DNA of 64,000 nt, taken from Eopsaltria australis. Taxonomy: Eukaryota; Chordata; Aves; Passeriformes; Petroicidae. The position numbers were made by a program, and so were the translations under genes. Below are positions 1-9,430 of this stretch, one piece after another; the stretch's first letter is position 1; each line of letters begins with the position of its first letter. The notes beneath the pieces are model-generated. The model was not told the origin of the DNA, made no database searches, and worked only from the letters and a program-made list of their open reading frames with translations. The stretch covers positions 372,001-436,000 of the forward strand of contig JAVTVJ010000513.1 in assembly GCA_034509425.1 (NCBI GenBank). The letters run 5' to 3'.

Positions 1-541
1 ATGCCCCTGGGCAGTGCCCTGTGCTGGGAGGGCTCTGCAGGGCAGAGCTGAGCCCCCAGGGCTGGGCTGGGCTCTGGCAGCACTGGCAGGGACAAGCCTT
101 GGCTACAGAGAAAGAGCTCCCAATAGGCACAATTGCAGGCAGCAGAGAGCCTGAGGAACCCTTGATATCCCTCCCTGTCCACCTGCACAGGGAAAGAGAG
201 AAGGGTTTAGAGAAATCAACATTGAAATTGGACCCTTCAAGAAGTCGACTTTATTTTTCAATTACATTTCAAGTCTGATCACCCTGAAAAAGAGGGAGGT
301 GTAATGAGCAAAGGACACCTGTGTGGGGACCAGCAGACCTGACTGCACTGGGGCACAGGGAGCCCTGTTTTCCCTCATAGATCCCCAGTGTTCAGGCTGA
401 GAGCAATGCTGAAGACGAGGCAGTAACTCAGCAGCAAAAACCTGAACTTATAAAAGTTCCCCCACAGTAGAAAAGAAGTATTGAAGGGATTCCTAATAAA
501 TAGCATAAGGGAGACTCAATGAAGTTGGTACCAGCTTGTCA
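1..541. other. OR1 5' flank, no gene seen
   Basis: GC-rich DNA at the start turns AT-richer toward the receptor. The first ~220 bases match the flank upstream of OR2 (reverse complement of about 29680-29895), and the GCAGTGCCCTGTGCTGGGAG-type core is also found upstream of OR3 near 44618. No convincing reading frame is present. It may contain a receptor promoter or 5' non-coding exon, but none can be placed from sequence alone. Confidence 0.6.
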
Positions 542-544
542 ATC

Positions 545-558
545 TCTTCTTTAAGCAG
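545..558 (+). promoter_or_regulatory. Putative splice acceptor upstream of OR1
   Basis: A pyrimidine-rich run ends in CAG at 556-558, exactly 23 bases before the OR1 ATG. OR3 has a CAG at the same 23-base distance (44851-44853), and OR2 has one at the same distance from the equivalent of its start codon (29322-29324, minus strand). Olfactory receptor genes commonly have 5' non-coding exons, so a conserved acceptor here is expected. The assignment is inferred from position and spacing only. Confidence 0.5.
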
Positions 559-581
559 TCTATGATGTCCAGAGACAGCAA

Positions 582-1499
582 ATGTCCAACAGCAGCTCCA
601 TCAGCCACTTCCTCCTGCTGCCATTGGCAGACACGCGGCAGCTGCAGCTCCTGCACTTCTGCCTCTTCCTGGCCATCTCCCTGGCTGCCCTCCTGGGCAA
701 CGGCCTCATCATCAGCGCCGTAGCCTGCGGCCACCACCTGCACACCCCCATGTTCTTCTTCCTGCTCAACCTGGCCCTCAGCGACCTGGGCTCCATCTGC
801 ACCACTGTCCCCAAAGCCATGCACAATTCCCTCTGGGACACCAGCACCATCTCCTACTCAGGATGTGCTGCTCAGCTATTTCTGTTTGTCTTTTTCATTT
901 CAGCAGAATATTCTCTCCTGACCATCATGTGCTATGACCGCTACGTGTCCATCTGCAAACCCCTGCACTACGGGACCCTCCTGGGCAGCAGAGCTTGTGC
1001 CCACATGGCAGCAGCTGCCTGGGCCAGTGCCTTTCTCAATGCTCTGCTGCACACAGCCAATACATTTTCCCTGCCCCTGTGCCAGGGCAATGCCCTGGGC
1101 CAGTTCTTCTGTGAGGTTCCCCAGATCCTCAAGCTCTCCTGCTCTAAAACCTACCTCAGGGAACTTGGACTTCTTGCTGTTAGTGCCTGTTTGGTGTTTG
1201 TCTGTTTTGTGTTCATTGTTTTCTCCTACGTACAGATCTTCAGGGCTGTGCTGAGGATCCCCTCTGAGCAGGGACGGCACAAAGCCTTTTCCACGTGCCT
1301 CCCTCACCTGGCCGTGGTCTCCCTCTTTGTCAGCACAGCTATTTTTGCCAACCTGAATCCCCCTTCCATTGTCTCTCTGTCTGTGGATCTGTCGCTGTCA
1401 GTTCTGTACTCAGTGGTGCCTCCAGCCCTGAATCCCCTCATCTACAGCCTGAGGAACCAGGACCTCAAGGCTGCAATGTGGAAACTCATAACTCCATGA
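582..1499 (+). CDS. Olfactory receptor OR1, family 14-like (gamma-c)
   Basis: Single-exon odorant-sensing G-protein-coupled receptor of 305 residues, expected in the cilia membrane of olfactory neurons where it couples to Golf. Visible landmarks in order are an N-glycosylation site NSS at residues 3-5, TM1 with LLGNGLI, TM2 with PMFFFLLNLALSDLG, the TM3 end motif MCYDRYVSICKPLHY (family norm MAYDRY), TM6 with KAFSTCLPHL, and TM7 with PALNPLIYSLRNQ. The ATG at 582 aligns with that of OR3 and lies 23 bases after a putative acceptor. The frame is complete. The C-terminus is five residues shorter than OR2 and OR3 because a TGA replaces a codon just before the usual end. A poly(A) signal AATAAA lies at 1729-1734. 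Avian gamma-c receptors form very large, similar families, so a one-to-one gene name is not justified. Expression cannot be inferred. Confidence 0.93.
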   Translation: MSNSSSISHFLLLPLADTRQLQLLHFCLFLAISLAALLGNGLIISAVACGHHLHTPMFFFLLNLALSDLGSICTTVPKAMHNSLWDTSTISYSGCAAQLFLFVFFISAEYSLLTIMCYDRYVSICKPLHYGTLLGSRACAHMAAAAWASAFLNALLHTANTFSLPLCQGNALGQFFCEVPQILKLSCSKTYLRELGLLAVSACLVFVCFVFIVFSYVQIFRAVLRIPSEQGRHKAFSTCLPHLAVVSLFVSTAIFANLNPPSIVSLSVDLSLSVLYSVVPPALNPLIYSLRNQDLKAAMWKLITP

Positions 1500-3101
1500 T
1501 TTTCAGAAACATTGGAATTTGTATAAGTTTCTTCAAATCACCAGCAATATAAGTAGTCTTTAACAGTTTTTAGATTTGTTTATGAGGTTTTTTTGCTGGG
1601 TTTTTGTCTTTCTTCTAACTGTTTGAATATTTTCTCAAAAAAGTTATCATAATTTGTAGAATTTCTCATTTTTTTCTATCCAGCTTCCAAGTTACCACCA
1701 GGACCATACTCTCTGTATCTTTAAACAAAATAAAATACTTTGAAAGTAATTTTTTGTCTTTGACCCACTTTTTGCTCCCCTCTCTGGAGCTGCAGCAGCA
1801 ATGTCTGTGTGCAGAGCTGGGGGCAGATCAGGGCTGGCACAGCAGCTTTGCCCAGGAGCAGCAGCACTTGGTGTTGCCAGTGCTGCTCCCGTGCCACTGG
1901 CCCTCGTGCTGCCCTCCTGGCCCTGCTGTTGCTGTAGGGCCTGAGTGCTCTGGGGGCTCGCTCACAGCCCTGGTGGTGGCAGTGCCGGGGCTGCAGCAGG
2001 GACAGGCCATGGGCACTGCTGGGGCAGCGCTGATGCCTCAGGCCAGGGCCTGGGGTCCCCTGGCTCCTTGCCCAGGCTCTCTCAAGAACACGCCCAGGCC
2101 AATGCTCAGCACAGAAAAGCCCCGTCAGCAGCCCCAGGCTGGCCGTGGGCAGGCTGGGGGCAAACAGCATGGCTGGGGCTCTGCAAGGTCCCTGGGGGAG
2201 ACGGGAAGGAGCAGCAGAGCAGGGGCTGATCCATCCCCACTGCGCTGGACAGCCCAGGGCAGCGTCCCAGAGCGTCCTCATGCACCTGCCAACAACATCC
2301 CCCCTCTGCAGCCCTGGCCTCTCCCCAGCTCACAGAGCTGCTGCATCCTTGCAGGCACACACACGGCAGCACTGGCTCACCAGCCCCTGTTTGCATTGCA
2401 CAGAGCAGGCGTCAGCACCCCATGGTGTAGGTGTGGGGACATGAACCTGAGGGAGCACAAATGCCATCAGCCCCTGGAGGCCACCAAGGGCTGGGGGACA
2501 CCAGGGAAACCACTCAGGTGTGTCATGGCCTCTGAAGTCAGCCAGAGAGTTTGTTCCCATCAGCTGTTAGTTTCCTGTCCCACTGCAGACGTTGTTGCTC
2601 AGAGCCAGGGCTGCCTGGCAGACACCCCCAAACAGCCCTGAGCATTTCCTTGGCTTCACCTTTGCTTTCTTTCCTCTTTCCTGCTCCACATTTCTTCCTC
2701 TTGACCATCCCTGTGCCCTCTCCTGCAAACAGCCCATCCCTGTTTTCCTTTTCCTCTCTGGCCCCACTCCTCATTTCAGTTCCTGACTTGGCACCATGGG
2801 AACGTCCCTTGGGGAGCAGGATCATCCTACAAGTGCTTCAGGAATTGTCTGCAGGCTCCTGCAGTGCCTGGTGCTGTTCCCTGGCCAGAGACACCCCAGG
2901 CCAGGGGGGCACATCTGGGCTGGTGTGTCTGGGTGTCAGGCTCCCTGTTCTGGGGCTGTGAGTGAGGAGGAGCTGCAGAGGCTCTGCAGGACTGACAGGA
3001 TGGACTTTGGGGCCAGTGTGGAGAAGCTGAGGCACCTGGGCTGCTGGAGCTTCTGAAGAGGAGGCCCAGGGCTCATCCTGCAACTGCTTCAAGGGTGCTC
3101 T
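1500..3101. other. OR1 3' flank, no gene seen
   Basis: The first ~250 bases are AT-rich 3' UTR-like sequence ending in an AATAAA at 1729-1734. The rest, to the CR1 edge near 3102, is GC-rich with many accidental open frames on both strands. It is duplicated in inverted orientation at 26787-28365, and a more diverged version follows OR3 (from about 46030). None of the open frames keeps its reading frame between copies or matches a known family, so no gene is called. Confidence 0.7.
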
Positions 3102-4865
3102 CAGAGAATCACAGAATCAGCCAGGCTGGAAAAGACCTTGGAGATCATCAAGTCCAACCTGTGCCCTGACACCACCTTGTGTCCCCTGAGCCTCCTCTTC
3201 TCCAGGATAAACAACCCCAGCTCCCTCAGACACTCCTCACAGCACTTGTGTTCCATACCCCTCACCAGCCTTGTTGCCCTTCTCTGGACACGCTCCAGCC
3301 CCTCCATGTCCTTCCTAAATTGGGGGCCCAGAACTGGACACAGCACTCGAGGGGTGGCCTCACCAGTGCCGAGTGCAGGGGAAGAATTCCTGCCCTGGTC
3401 CTGCTGGCCACACCATTCCTGATCCAGGCCAGCTGCCATTGGCCTTCTTGGCCATGTGGGCACACTGCTGGCTCATGTCCAGCCTGCTGTCCATCAGTGC
3501 CCCCAGGTCCCTTTCTGCCTGGCCGCTGTCCAGCCACTCTGTCCCCAGCCTGTAGCACTGCAGGGGTTGTTGTGGCCAAAGTGCAGGAGCAGGCACTTGG
3601 TCTTGTTAAACCTCATCTTGTTGGATTTGGGCCCTGGGTCCTGCATGTCCAGGTCCCTCTGCAGAGCCCTCCTACCCTCTAGCACATCCACACTCACACC
3701 CAGCTTGGTGTCAGCTGCAAATTTGCTGATGCTGGACTCAATCCCCTCACCCAGACCATCAATGACGATATTGAAATCCACGCTGGCTGGGTCTGAGCCC
3801 TCAGCCATCCTGTAGGTGCTGTGTGGTGGCTCTCAAGGTGATCTGTTCCATAGCCTTGCCAGGCACTGAGGTCAGGCTGACAGGCCTGGAGCTCCCCAGA
3901 TCCTCCTTCCAGCCCTTCTTGGGGATGGGGTCACATTGGCACCTCCAGGGCTCTGAGCCAGGGCTCTCCAGGCCTGCTGAGCCAGGACTGATGAGAAATG
4001 ATGGAGAGCAGCTTGGGGAGCTCATCCAGCAGCTCCCTCATCCACCTAGGATGGATCCCATCTGGTCCCACAGACACCTGTGAACACCTGAGTGGCTCAG
4101 CAGGTCCCCAGCTGCTTCCTCCTGGATTACAGGGGATCTGTTCTGCTCCCTGTCCCCATCTCCCAGCTCAGGAGAACACGTGTCCTGAGGATGACCTGTC
4201 TTAATGTTGAACATTGAGACAAGCAAGGTGTTAAGTAGCTCAGCCTTTTCCTCCTCTTTAGTTACTCTATTCCCCGCTGCATCCAATAAAGAGTAGAGGT
4301 TCTTCTTACCCCTCCTTTTCTATAAATTTGTTTATAAAAACATTCTTATTATCCTTCACAGAAGTTACGAGGTTAAGCTGTAATTGAGATTTCACCTCTC
4401 GACTTTTCTTTCTGCATGACTTCACTACATCCTTAAACACTTCCTGAGTTGCCTGACCTTCTGTCCAAAGGTGATGCACCCTCTTTTTCCCTAAGTCCCC
4501 GCAAACCTCCACGGGCAGCCAGGCCAGTCATTTTGCTTGCTGGCTCATCTTTTGGCACAGAGGGACAGGCTGCTCTTTCCCTCTGAAGATTATTTATGGA
4601 GGTATCTCCATTCTTCCTGGACCCCTTTGTTTTTCAGGGCTATTTCCCTGAATAAAATCAGCACCTGATTCAATACTCCCCAAATTTGCATCCTGAATAG
4701 GCCAAAGTCTGCCCTTCGTAATTCCAGTGCAGAAGTTTTGTTGATGCCGCTCCTTCTTTCACAGAATATTGAAAACTCAATTATTTCATGGTCACTGTAC
4801 CCCAGGCAGCCTCCGACCACCCCATCTCCCACGAGCCCTTCTCTGTTTGGGAACAGCAGGAGACA
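3102..4865 (-). mobile_element. CR1 LINE, 5'-truncated and internally deleted
   Basis: Decayed non-LTR retrotransposon in reverse orientation. The element's 3' end shows the avian CR1 signature (ACAGAATCAGCCAGGCTGG on the plus strand at 3111-3129). Reading the minus strand, recognisable ORF2 pieces are an endonuclease segment with SDHEIIEF (within 4590-4832), a reverse transcriptase segment with KKGWKEDL and [11 protein letters not shown] (within 3801-4025), a palm/thumb segment with SKFAADTKLG (near 3720), and the C-terminal region with [12 protein letters not shown] and LEKRRLRG (3101-3460). Around 3800 the frame jumps from the early to the late RT region, so roughly the central RT part is missing. 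Several frameshifts make it inactive. It is truncated near 4865 next to an LTR-like element. Confidence 0.88.
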
Positions 4866-4875
4866 GGGCTTTCCT

Positions 4876-5318
4876 TGGTAAAATAAAAACTCCTTAACAC
4901 CAATGCAGCATTAAGAAGCAGCATTCTTTATTCGGCCAGATGCACAAGGGGATGGCTCCTCCCAAAGCTGTGCATGCTGAGAACAGGAGAGTTTCTGTTT
5001 ATATTCTGTATTTTGCACACATATTCATTGATTGTCCTGAACATACATATGAGAATCATTTCCCCACAATCATTAACATATTTCCCCTCCCCTTTACACA
5101 CGTGTTCTTCTGCCCTGGGGGTCTCTCTGGTGGTCCCTGGTGGTTGTGGACCCCAGTGTTCCAGTGGGCCTGGCTGAGGTGGCAGGACACTGAGGCTGCT
5201 GAACTTCCAGTTCCCCTTCTCACACAATGGGCATTGTGTGCTTTCCATGGGCCAGTGGTTTTGGAGAACAAGCATTGTGGGAGCTCAGCAGGTGTAGGCA
5301 ATTTATCATCTGGTAACA
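4876..5318 (-). mobile_element. Probable solo LTR
   Basis: Read on the minus strand, this begins TGTTACCAGATG, ends TTTTTATTTTACCA, and has a poly(A) signal AATAAA (plus strand 4928-4933 as TTTATT) about 55 bases before its end. This is the layout of a retroviral long terminal repeat. No internal retroviral sequence adjoins it and no target-site duplication is obvious, so the exact ends are uncertain. A similar but diverged 3' end lies at 42630-42960. The family could not be named. Confidence 0.5.
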
Positions 5319-5334
5319 TGAGGTCACAGAATGG

Positions 5335-5515
5335 CGTGGGACATCACAGAGTGGGTTCTGTGAGGTCATCGAGCAGCTGTGATATCATAGGCTGTATCTG
5401 TGACATCACAGGGCAGAGGTCTGACATCACAGGGTGGCTGTGTGACATCACAGAGCAGGCTGTGACATCACAGGCCTGTGTGACATCCCAGGAGGGCTGT
5501 GTGAGGTCACTGGGT
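5335..5515. repeat. Minisatellite with TGACATCACAG core
   Basis: At least six direct repeats of a 20-28-base unit built on the near-palindrome TGTGACATCACAG run from about 5340 to 5510, with diverged units at both ends (TGAGGTCA variants). Spacers between cores vary in length. The core resembles CRE/ATF-type sites, which may be chance. Confidence 0.75.
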
Positions 5516-6228
5516 TGGTCACTCTGCCCCAGCTCCCCCTCACAGTTTCCCCAGACAAGTCCAATGCTGTCCATGCCCAGCGGGGTCCCCTGTCCCCCGG
5601 GATCCCCCCGGCCCACCTGGAGCCACAGCCTCCACCAAAGGATGTTCCACAAGATCCACCCCAGAGCCTGACACGGGGACAAGAGGCCAGGGCTGTGTGA
5701 CCAGGACATCAAGGACGTGGATTATCCAGGTCACTGGGGCCTGGTTTGGGTTCCCCAGGGCAGGAAAGATGTCTGGCAGCTGGAGCAGGGTTAGGGAAGG
5801 GCCTCCAAGGTGGGGCTGGAGCCCTTTGGCTGTGAGGAGAGGCTGAGGGAGCTGGGCTTGTCCAGCCTGGAGCAGGGAAGGCTGAGGGACTCCTCATCCC
5901 AGCCAGGACTGGAGGAGATAAAATGAGCCAGGCTGGTTTCAGCATTTCCTCAACGCCAAAAGCCACGTGATTCCCCCACTTCTCCATCCACCACTGACAG
6001 CTTTGCAAACAGGGCAGTCTTTGAGCTGTTTTACCCTCACTCCTGGCAGAGCATCCTGATACAGCACCTTAATTGTGTTTGTATCTCTCACACAATCATC
6101 TTTGCCTAAAATTCATTTGGTAGAGAAATCCTGTGTGGATGTCAGATGTTGCTGGGATGTCTCATATTGCTAATGGAAGACTTTCAAATTTTATTCAATT
6201 TTATCATACTTATGTTTTTTTATTTTGG
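5516..6228. other. No gene; CR1 scrap at 5800-5905
   Basis: Non-genic sequence. From about 5800 to 5905 the plus strand carries a short CR1 ORF2 scrap: GGGCTGGAGCCCTTTGGC followed by GAGGCTGAGGGAGCTGGG, the usual end of the CR1 reverse transcriptase frame. The remaining sequence shows no recognised gene or repeat. Confidence 0.6.
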
Positions 6229-6299
6229 CTATGAAGAGAAATCTTTCTGTGCCTCTGAGCCTGTGTCACCCAAAGGACACAAACTTGATGAGGCTGTGG

Positions 6300-6650
6300 G
6301 GATCAGGGGCAGGGCACGGCCAGGGATTTGGGGTGGTTGTGAGGCCAGGGCAGGAGCCGGCCCTTGGCCTTGGTGAAGCTCATCCAATTGTTCTGGGCCC
6401 ACGGCTGCAGCCTGTGCAGATCCCTCTGCAGAGCTTCCTGCCCTCCAGCACAGCCACACTCCCACCCAGCTTGGCCTCACCTGGCAACTGACTGAGGGTG
6501 CCCTCCATGCCCTCGTCCAGATCAGCAATAAAGAGATTGAACTGAGCTGGCCCCAATCCTGAGCCCTGGGGACAGCCCTGGATGTGACTCCATTCCCCAG
6601 CACTCCTTGGGCTGGACTTCTGCTTTTTATGGAGCTGTGCCTTGCCTTGG
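6300..6650 (-). mobile_element. CR1 LINE reverse transcriptase fragment
   Basis: Translated on the minus strand, this gives a decayed CR1 RT segment with [19 protein letters not shown] followed by [12 protein letters not shown], corresponding to the palm region after the catalytic loop. It is short and truncated at both ends, and it is separate from the larger CR1 at 3102-4865. Confidence 0.75.
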
Positions 6651-7779
6651 TTTTGTTTGCTGACAAGAAATGAACATCCCTGTGTGTCTCGGGCAGCTCC
6701 TTCTGCAAGGAAAGCAGGTGGGAGTTGGTGGCAAGGAGCTGAAAGCTGCAGGCACAGCCTGGAGTGGAGGAAGCTCAGATTTGCACAAGGCTGCTCTGAG
6801 TGCCAGGGGTTGCATGAGGGAAATGGTGGGGAGGGGGTAGGGACAAGATCTGATTGATTGTCAGCCATGAAGGGTCTTGATTGTCATATCTATTCAGACT
6901 GCATTAGGAGGGATTCAGGATCAATATCAAGTGGAGATTGCTGATGTAAATCTATAAACGGGAAAAGAAGAATCAGGGGAAAAAGATCTTCTCTCATTCT
7001 TTTTTCACTGTAATAGATTCACTCTGAACACACTTCTGGAATCTGTCTAATTAACCCCAAAAGAATTGAAGACCTCAGTGATTCCCAGAGGCTTGGCTTG
7101 TTATGGTTTTGTGAAATGTTAATGAGTCCTCAGGCACTGAATTCCTGAAGTGAAGAGCTGAAGTCTGAACAGGCCTCTGGAGAGGGAAAATTCAGCAGCA
7201 GCCTCCAAGTGTCTGAGGATGTCAGCAGCCCCCACTGAGGCCATCCCTGCCCAGAGACTGTGGGGGCAATGAGCAGACAAGGAGAGCGTCCCTGGGGCTG
7301 GGCAAGCAGGAACTCAGAGGCAGCACGGGCTCCAGCTGGGAAATGGACTCTGGAATGGGGCTGTGAAAGCCCTGCCTGGGCTTGGCCCAGCAGCACAGCC
7401 AAGCTCTGACCTCATCCCCTGGGAATGGGCATCGGGGGCCTCACAGGACACTTGTGGCTGTCCCGGAGCAGGGGGATGTGGGCTGTGGGATGGTGAGGGC
7501 AGGAGAGCAGCAGGAGCCCTGCAAAGCTCTGGGGGCTGCGGGAGGAGGCCACAAGCCCTGGGGCTGCCAGGAACTGGTGTCTCCTCATGGGCCTCAGTGC
7601 CAGGGACAGCAGCCACAGCCAGGGGACACAAATATCATTGCTGTTGGCAGGGGGTGCCCCCAGCCCCCCAAGGCCTTTGCTCACCCCCACTGCAGCTCTC
7701 CTAGCCTGGCCTGGGCCTGTGCTGCTTCCCTTGCAGACTTTCCCCAGTGCCCCATTTCCCCACCTCCCTCTGGCCCTGG
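6651..7779. other. Non-genic stretch before the retrovirus
   Basis: Moderately GC-rich DNA with short accidental frames on both strands (for example 7130-7402 minus and 7382-7816 plus). None has a recognisable domain, and the last frame runs into the retroviral LTR. No repeat, promoter or RNA gene is recognised. Confidence 0.55.
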
Positions 7780-8339
7780 TGAAACATGGAATTTAAGAGT
7801 TAACAACTTAGAGTAGATGAAACAATAAGATTTATTATCCTGTTCCCCAAGGACGGAAGGGAGGCTGAAGAGAAGGGGGCCCTTCGAAAGATATCTGGTA
7901 ACTGTCAAAATAGTGCTGACCTCAGCACCAGTAAGGTGCTAGTACTCATGACCTTAGAGTAATAAAAAGGGGCCACCACGGCAAAAGAAAGAGCACGCAT
8001 GTGCAAAACTCATGGGGTCAAAAATTCACGTGAGGAAGAATCCTCTTACTTCATCCTTTCAAGCCCCCAGACTCAAATTAAGACCACCACCTCAATAAAA
8101 AGGACAGATTGCGCAGCCACAACTGATTTACATATGAAGTGGAGAACAGGCAGGGACAAGTAAAAAATATGTATAGGCATTATGGAATATGCATGCTTTT
8201 TGTAGATAAATATGTAATTGGAAGCTGTAAAAGGTACGAAGGATTTGGGAAGGTGCTCTCCCCCTGCGTCCGGCGCTGAATAAAATACGTACCTACTTTA
8301 CAACTCTAACAGGTTGTGGAGTCTTTATACCGCGTGTCA
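7780..8339 (+). repeat. LTR 1 (5' LTR of body A)
   Basis: It starts TGAAACATGG and ends GTGTCA, followed two bases later by the primer binding site. An AATAAA poly(A) signal lies at 8279-8284. It differs from LTR2 and LTR3 in its first bases and by a longer stretch around 7918-7960 (GACCTCAGCACCAGTAAGG and following bases) where the others have a short GAGCTTGCAAAAATAAAA. Confidence 0.92.
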
Positions 8340-8341
8340 AT

Positions 8342-8359
8342 TGGCGAGCCAGCCAGGAG
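8342..8359 (+). other. Primer binding site, tRNA-Arg type (body A)
   Basis: TGGCGAGCCAGCCAGGAG, two bases after the LTR end, is complementary over all 18 bases to the 3' end of vertebrate tRNA-Arg(ACG) including CCA, as I know that tRNA. The same site follows LTR2. Confidence 0.85.
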
Positions 8360-8633
8360 GGCTCTGTCCATCCGCAGAGACAGGCTGAGGGACGGAGGGC
8401 TCCACGGCGCGCCCCGGGATTTCCTGGAGGAGAACTCCGAGACCTCGGCTCACTTACTGCGGGGACAGATAAGGACCACTGGCTTGCGGCTAAAACGGTA
8501 TGTATTAATCTTAGGGGACTCAGTAAAACGTACGTGTGGTTGGAGGGCTGTTGGTAAATCTCAGGAGACGTCCTGCATGCAACATAGTCCCTTGGTAGGT
8601 AAAAGCTTGCAAGCTGTTGGTGGAAGGGAGCGA

Positions 8634-8779
8634 ACACCGGCAAGGCCCGCTCCGCTCCTCCATAGGTCTAGGAGGGGGAGGGAGAAGAAAGGGGGACCGG
8701 TGTCACTAAACACTGGCAAGGCCCGCTCCGCTCCTCCGTGGGTCTAGGAGGGGGAGGGAGAAGGAAGGGGGACCGGTGT
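8634..8779 (+). repeat. Tandem leader hairpins (body A)
   Basis: Two ~75-base direct repeats can each close on a stem: ACACCGG at 8634-8640 with CCGGTGT at 8697-8703, and ACACTGG at 8710-8716 with CCGGTGT at 8773-8779 (one G-U pair). Inside each, a CGCTCCTCC-type arm faces a GGAGGGGGAGGG arm. They lie in the untranslated leader between primer site and gag, where packaging or translation signals usually sit. Function is inferred from position only. Confidence 0.6.
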
Positions 8780-8889
8780 CATTGATAGATCAGTAGTGGG
8801 TTGTGTAAACTTTTTCCTGAGATATTGGAACTAAGGTGGTGTGTTTGAGTCCGGACTTTGTGAGTGTGGTGAATGCGTGGGTGAGCAAT

Positions 8890-9340
8890 GTTGTGTCATC
8901 GTTGTTTTATTGTTATCTAACCGCAGTTTTATCATTGTTTCATTGTTGCTTTATTTTTACTGGTGTTTTGCCGTTGCTAATGAATTTGAGAGAGGTAGTG
9001 GATTTTTGAAGCAAAATTGCCATCTTGTGTTATAATTGCAATGCTGTGTCATTGTTTTATTGTTATTTAACTGCAGTTTTATCATTGTTTCACTGTTGCT
9101 TTATTGGTACTGGGGTTTTGCTGTTGCTACTGAGTTCGGGAGAGGTTGTGGATTTTTGAAAGTTATAATTGCAATGTTGTGTCCTTGTTGTTTTATTGTT
9201 GTCTAACTGCAGTTTTATAATTGTTTAATTGCTGCTTTATTGTTACTGGTGTCTTGTTGTTGCTAACGAGTTTGCGAGAGGTAGTGGATTTTTTTTTTTT
9301 AAGTGGAATTGTCATCTTGTGTTAGTTGTAATTGTAATGA
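8890..9340 (+). repeat. Threefold ~145-bp leader repeat (body A)
   Basis: Three direct repeats of a T-rich unit lie in the leader. Each contains TTGTTTTATTGTTATCTAAC-like sequence, GCAGTTTTATCATTGTTT, TTGCTTTATT and GAGAGGTAGTGGATTTTTG, starting near 8890, 9040 and 9178. The third unit ends in a T-run. No coding potential is apparent. Confidence 0.8.
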
Positions 9341-9430
9341 GATCAGCTCTCTAAGTTTATTTGTGATACAACACTACCACCTTGTGGCAAAATTTACAAT
9401 TGCAGCAAGGTATAAGGGAAAGAGGAGACA

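Larger units (their letters stand above)
1..3712. repeat. Left arm of large inverted duplication
   Basis: This stretch is repeated in reverse complement at 26175-29895: position 1 aligns with about 29895 and position 3712 with about 26175. It holds OR1, roughly 1.5 kb of GC-rich 3' flank and the 3' end of a CR1 element, in the same order as the other arm. Similarity is easy to follow by eye along its whole length with small indels. The arm continues past the left edge of the window. The inner breakpoint lies inside the CR1, because the left CR1 continues to about 4865 while the right one stops at 26175. Confidence 0.9.

Noticed and set aside
1754..2641. 295-codon plus-strand open frame downstream of OR1
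   Set aside because: No plausible start or domain. The inverted copy near 27.4-28.1 kb does not preserve the frame, and overlapping frames of similar length exist on the other strand.
8316..8747. 143-codon open frame across the LTR end, primer site and leader of the retrovirus
   Set aside because: It has no ATG start, crosses the primer site and hairpins, and has no recognised domain. Similar length in body B only reflects recent duplication.
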